Origin: Paludibacteraceae bacterium
Lineage (GTDB): Bacteria > Bacteroidota > Bacteroidia > Bacteroidales > Paludibacteraceae
Direction: 5' to 3'
NCBI GenBank assembly: GCA_017448985.1
Contig: JAFSKL010000009.1
Location: forward strand, 186,001-250,000
Length of the DNA: 64,000 bases
In this document: positions 1 to 6,368 of the stretch, piece by piece
Numbering within the stretch: the stretch's first letter is position 1
Layout: the number at the start of each line of letters is the position of its first letter
Position numbers and translations under genes: made by a program
The notes under the pieces: model-generated
Databases searched by the model: none
What the model was told of the DNA's origin: nothing
What the model saw: only the letters and a program-made list of their open reading frames with translations

Positions 1-1
1 G

Positions 2-439
2 GGCAGTGTGCCCATCGACGAGTGGCTGGCTGCGCAGGACGCCGCCAAGATAGAGGCAGGCAAAGCAGAGGACGCCAATTATGTCAAAGACTGGGAAGCC
101 ATTAAGGAAGAAGGCAACCGCTATTTTAAGGAGGAATGGAACGATGAGTTTGGCAAGAAAGGCCTGAGCATCACCCGTAACGAGTCGGCGGCGCAATACC
201 GTTTCGACATCTTCATCGACGGTTTGGACTGGGGCAACATAGCCGGTTCGGTGTTCGGATTCGGCAATGCCGGCGGTGCCATCATCTTCGGTCATGCCGA
301 GATTACCGACATCGCCACGGGTGCCAAAGTGGTGTCGTACAAGATCAACCATGTGCAGGGTTCGGGGCATGTCTCTGACCGCCTCCGCATCATGCTCGTT
401 CTCCACGAACTGATCGAAGAGTTTGAAGACCTCCGCTAA
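2..439 (+). CDS. Hypothetical protein, 5'-truncated
   Basis: The frame is open to the left edge of the window, so the N-terminus is missing; a GTG at base 8 is in frame but need not be the start. The visible 145 residues begin with a charged helical stretch rich in Glu and Lys, followed by a Gly-rich segment (FGFGNAGGAIIFGHAEITD) and a segment (TGAKVVSYKINHVQGSG) that looks like beta strands. It ends in an acidic helix. No membrane segment is visible in this part. I do not recognise the family. The TAA stop at 437-439 is followed by word-like repeats and a terminator, so this gene closes the upstream transcription unit. Confidence 0.6.
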   Translation, partial: GSVPIDEWLAAQDAAKIEAGKAEDANYVKDWEAIKEEGNRYFKEEWNDEFGKKGLSITRNESAAQYRFDIFIDGLDWGNIAGSVFGFGNAGGAIIFGHAEITDIATGAKVVSYKINHVQGSGHVSDRLRIMLVLHELIEEFEDLR

Positions 440-452
440 CGACCACTGCGTT

Positions 453-529
453 GACAGACCCAGTCAGGGCCACTGACAGACCACTTCGTTGTTAGACCGG
501 TCAGCGAACTGTTAGACAGGAAAAAGGTC
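453..529. repeat. Word-like repeat array (gacaga/gttagacc type)
   Basis: Noncoding array of variants of tgacagacc, ccactgacagacc, gttagaccgg and gttagacagg. The ten bases at 490-499 (tgttagaccg) recur in reverse complement at 30225-30234, inside the array carried by miaB. Confidence 0.6.
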
Positions 530-550
530 ACCTCAGGCAAGAACGAGTCC

Positions 551-595
551 AATAACGAAAACTACGAAAATTACGGAAAACTACGGAAATTACAG
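551..595. repeat. Word-like repeat array (acgaaaact/acggaaatt type)
   Basis: About five imperfect units of 8-10 bases (aacgaaaact, acgaaaatt, acggaaaact, acggaaatt). The array runs directly into the terminator hairpin at 596. A reverse-complement relative (ttccgtag, tttacgta) lies at 49483-49540, also just before a terminator. Confidence 0.6.
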
Positions 596-623
596 AAAAA
601 AGCGCCTTCAAAAGCGCTTTTTT
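596..623 (+). terminator. Rho-independent terminator
   Basis: Stem of six A plus GCGC (596-605) pairs with GCGC plus six T (614-623) around an eight-base loop. The T-rich tail runs on to about 631. It separates the truncated first gene from the uxaB promoter. Confidence 0.8.
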
Positions 624-632
624 CTTTTTTTG

Positions 633-664
633 TTTGCATATATGCAAAAAATTTTGTACCTTTG
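633..664 (+). promoter_or_regulatory. Promoter of uxaB
   Basis: The -33 box TTTG lies at 633-636 and the -7 box TACCTTTG at 657-664, 20 bases apart. This fits the Bacteroidota primary sigma consensus. It rules out the TTG at 662 as the start codon of uxaB. Confidence 0.8.
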
Positions 665-715
665 CGGCGCATTTTATGGGCAAGTGAAAAATTAACCTCA
701 AAAAAATATACTGTT

Positions 716-2251
716 ATGGCAAAAAAAGCATTGAACAAGTGGACCGCTCCGAAGAGCGTGGCTCCCGAGAGAATTATCCAGTTTGGTGAAGGCAACTTCT
801 TGCGCGCTTTCGTTGATTGGATTGTATGGAACATGAACGCCAAGACCAACTTCAACGGTTCGGTAGCGGTGGTGCAACCCATCGAGCGCGGTATGGTCGA
901 GTGGCTCAACGGTCAGGACTGCTTATATCATGTGAATCTGCAGGGACGCCTCAAAGGTGAAGCGGTGAACTCGCTCGAGCGTATCGATGTCATCAGTCGT
1001 GCCCTCAACCCCTATTCGCAGAATGCCGCATTCATGGCGCTGGCCGAGCAGCCTGAGATCCGTTTCGTCATCTCCAATACCACCGAAGCCGGTATCACCT
1101 TCGACCCCGCATGTAAGTTCACCGACGCTCCGGCATCGTCCTATCCGGGCAAGCTGGTACAGCTGCTCTTCCGCCGCTTCAAGACCTTCAACGGCTGTCC
1201 GACAAAGGGTCTTATCTTTATGCCTTGCGAACTCATCTTCCTCAACGGACACCACCTCAAAGACTGTATCCGCAAGTATATCGAGCTGTGGAAAGACGAT
1301 TTCGGAGCTGATTATAAGGCATTCAAGGAGTGGTTTGAGAAATACAACTACGTCTGCGCCACGCTCGTAGACCGTATTGTTCCGGGCTTCCCGCGCAAGG
1401 ACATAGCAGAGATTCAGGACAAAATCGGTTACAACGACAACCTCGTTGTACAGGCGGAGATCTTCCACCTCTGGGTCATCGAGAAACCTGAGAACATGAG
1501 TATCGAAGAGCTCGAGGCAGAATTCCCTGCCAACAAAGCGGGTCTGAACGTGCTGATAGCAGAGAGCGAGAAGCCTTACCACGAGCGCAAAGTGACGCTG
1601 CTCAACGGCCCGCACACGGTCCTCAGTCCTGTCACTTACCTCAGCGGCGTGAACATCGTGCGTGACGCTTGCAACCATGAGGTACTCGGCAAATACATCC
1701 GCAAAGTGATGTTCGACGAGCTGCTGGAGACATTGAACCTGCCGAAGGACGAACTCAAAGCGTACGGCGAGAGCGTTCTGGAGCGTTTCAACAACCCGTA
1801 TGTGGACCACCAGGTAACCTCAATCATGCTGAACTCGTTCCCGAAATTCGAGACGCGCGATCTGCCGGGTCTGAAGGTTTATCTGGAGCGCAAGGGCGAA
1901 CTGCCGAAGGGCATCGTGCTCGGTTTGGCCGCTATCATTGAGTACTACAAATGTGGTGTACGCGAGGACGGCGCACCGATTCAGCCGAACGATGCACAGG
2001 AGATTATGGATCTGCTGAAGCAGCTTTGGGCAACGGGAGACACGCGCAAGGTGGCAGAAGGTGTGCTCGGCGCAACAGACATCATCTGGAAAGAGTCGAA
2101 AGAGGACCTCAACAAGATTCCGGGTCTGACCGACCTCGTAGAGTTGTACCTCAACTCCATCGAAACAATCGGCATGCTGAACACCGTACAGGCTATGCTG
2201 GCAGTCGATAAGGTGGAAGATGTAGTGGCTAAAATCAAGAGCCTCTTTTAA
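716..2251 (+). CDS. uxaB: Tagaturonate reductase (altronate oxidoreductase)
   Basis: NAD-dependent enzyme that reduces D-tagaturonate to D-altronate in galacturonate breakdown; cytoplasmic. The 511 residues are slightly longer than usual for the family. The N-terminal nucleotide-binding part starts with IIQFGEGNFLRAFVDW (about residues 20-35), and the mannitol-dehydrogenase-type C-terminal half contains the active-site stretch RKVTLLNGPHT near residues 290-300. The reading frame is open back to 662, but that lies inside the promoter, so the ATG at 716 (MAKKALNKW) is taken. uxaA follows 45 bases downstream and supplies the next step, so the two form an operon. Fructuronate reductase is a related alternative; the partner gene favours UxaB. 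Confidence 0.9.
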   Translation: MAKKALNKWTAPKSVAPERIIQFGEGNFLRAFVDWIVWNMNAKTNFNGSVAVVQPIERGMVEWLNGQDCLYHVNLQGRLKGEAVNSLERIDVISRALNPYSQNAAFMALAEQPEIRFVISNTTEAGITFDPACKFTDAPASSYPGKLVQLLFRRFKTFNGCPTKGLIFMPCELIFLNGHHLKDCIRKYIELWKDDFGADYKAFKEWFEKYNYVCATLVDRIVPGFPRKDIAEIQDKIGYNDNLVVQAEIFHLWVIEKPENMSIEELEAEFPANKAGLNVLIAESEKPYHERKVTLLNGPHTVLSPVTYLSGVNIVRDACNHEVLGKYIRKVMFDELLETLNLPKDELKAYGESVLERFNNPYVDHQVTSIMLNSFPKFETRDLPGLKVYLERKGELPKGIVLGLAAIIEYYKCGVREDGAPIQPNDAQEIMDLLKQLWATGDTRKVAEGVLGATDIIWKESKEDLNKIPGLTDLVELYLNSIETIGMLNTVQAMLAVDKVEDVVAKIKSLF

Positions 2252-2296
2252 GGGACAAAGGTACAATGTACAATGTACAAAGGACAAAGTACAAAT
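2252..2296. repeat. Word-like repeat array (caaagta/caatgta type)
   Basis: Fills the whole gap between uxaB and the uxaA start: gggacaaag, gtacaatgta, caatgtaca, aaggacaaag, tacaaat. The ATG of uxaA directly follows. The same family occurs in frame at 46344, 48012 and 60597. Confidence 0.75.
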
Positions 2297-3778
2297 ATGA
2301 CAAATATTCTTAAAATCAATCCTGCGGACAATGTGGTTGTGGCTATTCAGCCACAGCCCGCAGGAGCAGTTATCGAAGTGGACGGGGCACAAATAACCGT
2401 GTTGGAAGATGTGCCTGCAGGCCACAAGATAGCCATCAAAGACCTTGCCGAGGGCGAGAACGTCATCAAGTACGGATTTCCTATCGGTCACGCGCGTGAG
2501 GCGAAGAAAGCCGGTTCTTGGATGAACGAGAACAACATCAAGACCAACCTTGCGGGACTGCTCTCGTACGAGTACCGCCCGAAAGAGGTAGTTCTCAATA
2601 TTCCCGACGAGGGGCGCACGTTCATGGGCTTCCGCCGCAAAGACGGCCAAGTGGGAATCCGCAACGAGGTGTGGATTATTCCGACCGTTGGTTGCGTGAA
2701 CGGCATCATCCAGAAATGCGCCGAGCGTTTGCGTCAGGAGACGGGAGCGGACAATATATTCGCTTTTCCTCACAACTACGGTTGCTCCCAATTGGGCGAT
2801 GACCACGAAAACACGAAGAAGATCCTTCGTGACATGATTCATCATCCCAACGCAGGTGCCATTTTAGTGGTCAGCTTGGGTTGCGAGAACAACCAACCGG
2901 ATGTGTTCAAACAGTTCTGCGGGGAAATTGACGAGGACCGTGTACGCTTTGTCACTACCCAGAAAATACAAGGCGACGAGGTTGAGTACTGCATGCCTAT
3001 CCTGCGCGAACTATACACCAAAGTGTCTCACGACAAGCGGGTGGCGGTTCCATTGAGCGAGCTTCGCGTGGGACTCAAATGCGGCGGTTCGGACGGCTTC
3101 AGCGGCATCACGGCGAACCCGTTGTTGGGTTGCCTGAGCGACTGGCTTGTGGCTCAAGGCGGTACGACCGTGCTGACCGAAGTGCCGGAGATGTTCGGCG
3201 CAGAGACCATCCTCATGGACCGTTGCGCCAACAGAGAACTGTTTGACCAAACGGTAAGCCTCATCAATGACTTCAAGGACTATTTCCTCAGTCACGGCGA
3301 ACCGGTGGGCGAAAATCCCAGTCCGGGCAACAAAGCCGGAGGAATCTCGACACTCGAGGACAAAGCACTCGGCTGCACGCAGAAATGCGGCAAGTCGCTT
3401 GTACGCGGCGTACTCCCTTACGGCGAACGCTTGCAGGTCAAAGGTCTGAACCTGCTCTCGGCACCCGGAAACGACCTGGTGGCTTCAACGGCCTTAGCGT
3501 CCTGCGGATGTCACATGGTGCTCTTTACCACCGGTCGCGGAACGCCCTTCGGCACTTATGTGCCCACGATGAAGATCGCCACCAACTCGACCCTCGCGAA
3601 GAACAAACCCAACTGGATCGACTTCAACGCCGGTGTCATCGCCGAAGGCGAACCAATGGAACAGGTGGCCAAACGATTTGCCGACTATGTGATCGAAGTG
3701 GCGAACGGCGCCAAGACCAATAACGAAAAAAACGGCTACCACGAGATAGCAATCTTCAAGAATGGCGTTACGCTGTAA
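2297..3778 (+). CDS. uxaA: Altronate dehydratase
   Basis: Dehydrates D-altronate to 2-keto-3-deoxygluconate, the step after UxaB. A small N-terminal SAF domain (about residues 8-90) is followed by the galactarate/altronate dehydratase core, recognisable by GFRRKDGQVGIRN, CGGSDGFSG near residue 260 and LGCTQKCGKS near residue 357. The conserved Cys and His residues fit an iron-dependent UxaA/GarD enzyme. Length (493 residues) is normal. An upstream ATG at 2273 lies inside the repeat array and would add eight unusual residues, so the ATG at 2297 (MTNILKINP) is preferred. The 3' end overlaps the next gene by 17 bases, suggesting translational coupling. Confidence 0.92.
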   Translation: MTNILKINPADNVVVAIQPQPAGAVIEVDGAQITVLEDVPAGHKIAIKDLAEGENVIKYGFPIGHAREAKKAGSWMNENNIKTNLAGLLSYEYRPKEVVLNIPDEGRTFMGFRRKDGQVGIRNEVWIIPTVGCVNGIIQKCAERLRQETGADNIFAFPHNYGCSQLGDDHENTKKILRDMIHHPNAGAILVVSLGCENNQPDVFKQFCGEIDEDRVRFVTTQKIQGDEVEYCMPILRELYTKVSHDKRVAVPLSELRVGLKCGGSDGFSGITANPLLGCLSDWLVAQGGTTVLTEVPEMFGAETILMDRCANRELFDQTVSLINDFKDYFLSHGEPVGENPSPGNKAGGISTLEDKALGCTQKCGKSLVRGVLPYGERLQVKGLNLLSAPGNDLVASTALASCGCHMVLFTTGRGTPFGTYVPTMKIATNSTLAKNKPNWIDFNAGVIAEGEPMEQVAKRFADYVIEVANGAKTNNEKNGYHEIAIFKNGVTL

Positions 3779-4235
3779 AATAGTACTTTTCACCTTTCTC
3801 CTTTCACTTTTCACGTCTTGCGGCCCTTCACCGGCGGAGCAAAGGCGTGCAGAGAAGCATGTGCAGGACAGTATTGCCCTCACCGAGCAGCAACGGACGC
3901 TCACCTATTACCAGGCGCAGTTGGAGGCCATTCTGCCGCAAGCCGACAGTCTGATAGCGCTGTTCAAGTACGAGCCGAAGGACGACAAATATCAGGACCA
4001 CGGCTATTATGTGACCACGGCACGAGGCGGCACACTGCGTATCCTCGTCCGCGATGACGGACAACAACCCGTACTGCTCTACCTCAACGGCAAGCGCATC
4101 GAGACGGCTGATGACCCCGCCGTGCAACGCGCCGAACAACTGCAAGTGACCATGCGCGATGTCAAAGAACTCGAATGGCGCATCGCCAAGACTTCGCTGG
4201 AAATACAGAAATACGAAAAACGATTGGAAAAATGA
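3762..4235 (+). CDS. Small lipoprotein, unknown function
   Basis: 157 residues with a hydrophobic leader and a lipobox ending LSLFTSC, so it is probably lipidated and exported. The mature part has an N-terminal coiled-coil-like segment rich in Gln and Glu, a central part resembling a small beta domain (GGTLRILVRDDGQQPVLLYLNG), and a C-terminal charged helix ending EIQKYEKRLEK. I do not recognise the family. It overlaps uxaA by 17 bases and the next gene by an ATGA junction, so it is translated as part of the operon. The codons for the hydrophobic leader are made of the word-like repeat at 3786-3814. Confidence 0.75.
   Translation: MALRCKIVLFTFLLSLFTSCGPSPAEQRRAEKHVQDSIALTEQQRTLTYYQAQLEAILPQADSLIALFKYEPKDDKYQDHGYYVTTARGGTLRILVRDDGQQPVLLYLNGKRIETADDPAVQRAEQLQVTMRDVKELEWRIAKTSLEIQKYEKRLEK
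3786..3814. repeat. Word-like repeat inside a signal peptide (ctttcac type)
   Basis: Units cttttcac, ctttctc, ctttcac and ttttcac encode the hydrophobic core of the lipoprotein leader. The reverse complement (gtgaaag, gtgaaaag) is the unit of the array at 27176. Confidence 0.6.
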
Positions 4236-4663
4236 GCGAAAGCAAATACGAAAGTAAAATAACGTCTGCGCCCTGTACCGCCGAGCAGATCTACCGCGTG
4301 CTGAGCAACATGCAGAACCTCGAGCGCGTGCGCGACATGATCCCCAAGGACAAAGTGCAGGAGATGGACATTGAGCCGGATCGCGTGCGCATCAAAGTGG
4401 ACGGCCTGGCGCAGAAAATCACCATCGCCATCATCGATCGTATCGAGAATGACACGATTAAGTTCGGCGCTGAGGGAGTGCCGATGGACGCCAATTTCTG
4501 GATCCAACTCAAGCAGTTGTCGCCGGTCGATACACGCATCAAACTGACCGTCAAGGCCGACATCCCGATGATGTTCAAACTGATGATCGGAAGCAAACTG
4601 CAGGACGGCTTGAATCAGGCTGCAGATATGCTCGCCCAATTCCCATACGCCCAATGGGCTTGA
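4232..4663 (+). CDS. START/SRPBCC-like small protein
   Basis: 143 residues starting MSESKYESKI at the ATG that overlaps the previous stop (ATGA). The pattern fits the SRPBCC (START-like, polyketide-cyclase-like) fold: an N-terminal strand, a helix typical of these proteins (AEQIYRVLSNMQNLERV), a run of beta strands (DRVRIKVDGLAQKITIAIID) and a long C-terminal helix (MLIGSKLQDGLNQ-like, reading MFKLMIGSKLQDGLNQ here). Such proteins bind hydrophobic ligands, but the ligand cannot be told from sequence. A longer frame from 4175 exists but lies within the upstream gene. Fold assignment is by pattern only. Confidence 0.75.
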   Translation: MSESKYESKITSAPCTAEQIYRVLSNMQNLERVRDMIPKDKVQEMDIEPDRVRIKVDGLAQKITIAIIDRIENDTIKFGAEGVPMDANFWIQLKQLSPVDTRIKLTVKADIPMMFKLMIGSKLQDGLNQAADMLAQFPYAQWA

Positions 4664-4726
4664 CCAAATGGCTAAATGATTAAATCGTAAATAAATCGTA
4701 AATTGTAAATGACCAAATCGTAAATA
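4664..4726. repeat. Word-like repeat array (aaatcgt/aaatgac type)
   Basis: Fills nearly all of the gap to psd: ccaaatggct, aaatgatt, aaatcgt, aaataaatcgt, aaattgt, aaatgacc, aaatcgt. Same family as 7678 (in frame), 10886 and the end of 32122-32230. Confidence 0.8.
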
Positions 4727-4731
4727 TCTTT

Positions 4732-5412
4732 ATGAAAAAACCACGAATTCACAAAGAAGGACGCGGCCTGATAGTGGGCACGGTTTTGCTGCTGTTCATC
4801 ATCAATGTGCCCATTTATCTGTTCGTTCAGCCCCAGTGGATTTTTGCCGTGACGCTCATCCTGACAGCCATGTTGCTCGTCTTCGTCACCTATTTCTTCC
4901 GCAGTCCGGTACGCGTGCTCGAGATCGACGATCCCAATTTCATCATCGCACCGGCGGACGGTCGCGTAGTGGTAGTAGAACCGACCGAAGAGAATGAGTA
5001 TTTCCATGACCGGCGCCTGCAAGTGTCTATCTTCATGTCGCCGTTCAATGTGCACGCCAACTGGTATCCCATCGAGGGCGCTATCCTCGTCAGCGAGCAT
5101 CAGAAAGGTCATCACAAAGGCGCGTGGCTGCCCAAGTCGAGCACCGAGAACGAACGTTCGTTAGTGGTCATTGAGACGCCTTCCAAGGCACAGATCGCCC
5201 TTCGCCAAGTGGCCGGAGCTATGGCGCGACGCATCGTCACCTACGCCAAACCCGGACATCAGGCCCATCGCAACACCCACCTCGGATTCATCAAACTCGG
5301 CTCGCGTGTCGATATGTACCTGCCGTTGGATACGGAGATGTACGTCGTGGTCGGTGAGTCCGTTCGTGGCAACGAGACCATCATCGGTCGTCTGTCCGAC
5401 GAACAGAAATAA
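4732..5412 (+). CDS. psd: Phosphatidylserine decarboxylase proenzyme
   Basis: Makes phosphatidylethanolamine from phosphatidylserine at the inner membrane. The 226 residues fit the short archaeal-type Psd. Two N-terminal membrane segments (about residues 15-32 and 36-55) are followed by the catalytic core with APADGRVVVV, the conserved FMSPFNVHANWYP near residue 100 and GHQAHRNTHLGFIKLGSR. The Gly-Ser in LGSR (residues about 190-191) is the self-cleavage site that yields the pyruvoyl group, so the gene looks functional. No pssA follows, unlike many Bacteroidales; deoC comes next. The start is the ATG just after the repeat array. Confidence 0.92.
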   Translation: MKKPRIHKEGRGLIVGTVLLLFIINVPIYLFVQPQWIFAVTLILTAMLLVFVTYFFRSPVRVLEIDDPNFIIAPADGRVVVVEPTEENEYFHDRRLQVSIFMSPFNVHANWYPIEGAILVSEHQKGHHKGAWLPKSSTENERSLVVIETPSKAQIALRQVAGAMARRIVTYAKPGHQAHRNTHLGFIKLGSRVDMYLPLDTEMYVVVGESVRGNETIIGRLSDEQK

Positions 5413-5438
5413 CCATTTAACAGCTTAACAGTTTAACT
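5411..5438. repeat. Word-like repeat array (ttaacag type)
   Basis: Short array between psd and deoC with units catttaacag, cttaacag and tttaac, ending ten bases before the deoC ATG. Confidence 0.6.
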
Positions 5439-5448
5439 TTCATATACT

Positions 5449-6327
5449 ATGAATTTTGAAGAATTATTTGCGCAGTACCCCTGCCCGTTCACGGATGAAC
5501 AAGTAAAAGCCCAAACGGCTGAGATCATTGCGAAACATTTCGCAGAGAACAACAATGTCGAGGTGTGGAAAGAATGTCTGCATCAGATCGACCTGACCAC
5601 GCTGAGTGCCGATGACACCATCGCTAAAGTGGAAGGAATGGCCAAGGCGGTGAACAACTTCGAGAAAGACTTTCCCGGAATCCCGAATGTAGCGGCTATC
5701 TGCGTCTATCCGGCCATGGTTGAGTATGTACGCAAGGCCCTCAAGGACCCGAATTTCAACATTGCTTGCGTGACCGGCGTGTTCCCCAGCTCGCAGAGTT
5801 TCCTCGAGGTCAAAGTGGCAGAGACAGCCCTTGCACTCAAAGCCGGTGCTACGGAAATAGACATCGTCCTCTCGGTCGGTAAGTTCCTCGAAGGACGCCT
5901 CCAGGAGTGCTTCGACGAGATATCCGAACTCAAAGCCGTTTGCGGTACCCGCCACCTCAAAGTGATCCTCGAGACAGGTCTGCTCAAATCGGCGGAGAAC
6001 ATATGGAAAGCCTCCATACTCGCTATGGCTGCAGGTGGCGATTTTATCAAGACTTCGACCGGCAAGATCAGCGTCAACGCTACGCCGGAAGCCACATTCA
6101 TTATGTGCCATGCCATCAAAGCTTGGCAGGAGAAAACGGGCGAGAAGAAATGCTACAAACCTGCCGGAGGTGTCTCCACGACCGACGAGGCCGTTCAGCA
6201 CTTCACGCTCGTCAAAGAGATCCTCGGCAACGAATGGCTCAACAACGAGTCCTTCCGTTTCGGCGCTTCACGTCTGGCAAATAACTTACTTTCCTCCATC
6301 GTAGGAAAAGAAACAAAATATTTTTAA
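5449..6327 (+). CDS. deoC: Deoxyribose-phosphate aldolase
   Basis: Cleaves 2-deoxyribose 5-phosphate to glyceraldehyde 3-phosphate and acetaldehyde in deoxynucleoside breakdown. The 292 residues form a class I aldolase TIM barrel. The Schiff-base strand GGDFIKTSTGK carries the catalytic Lys, the second Lys is in CYKPAGGVST, and LKVILETGLL is the strand before it. IDLTTLSADDT near residue 40 is the usual N-terminal signature. The first 30-40 residues are a helical extension common in Bacteroidales DeoC. The start is the ATG at 5449 after the ttaacag array. Confidence 0.95.
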   Translation: MNFEELFAQYPCPFTDEQVKAQTAEIIAKHFAENNNVEVWKECLHQIDLTTLSADDTIAKVEGMAKAVNNFEKDFPGIPNVAAICVYPAMVEYVRKALKDPNFNIACVTGVFPSSQSFLEVKVAETALALKAGATEIDIVLSVGKFLEGRLQECFDEISELKAVCGTRHLKVILETGLLKSAENIWKASILAMAAGGDFIKTSTGKISVNATPEATFIMCHAIKAWQEKTGEKKCYKPAGGVSTTDEAVQHFTLVKEILGNEWLNNESFRFGASRLANNLLSSIVGKETKYF

Positions 6328-6362
6328 CTAGTAAACTAGAAGACTAGTATGCTAGTGTACTA
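6326..6362. repeat. Word-like repeat array (ctagtaaa/ctagaaga type)
   Basis: Units aactagta, aactagaag, actagtatg, ctagtgta between the deoC stop and the next ATG. The first base pair of the array overlaps the deoC stop codon. ctag is rare elsewhere in the window. Confidence 0.7.
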
Positions 6363-6368
6363 TCAACA

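Noticed and set aside
923..1810. Minus-strand frame inside uxaB
   Set aside because: Shadow frame; uxaB has all family motifs.
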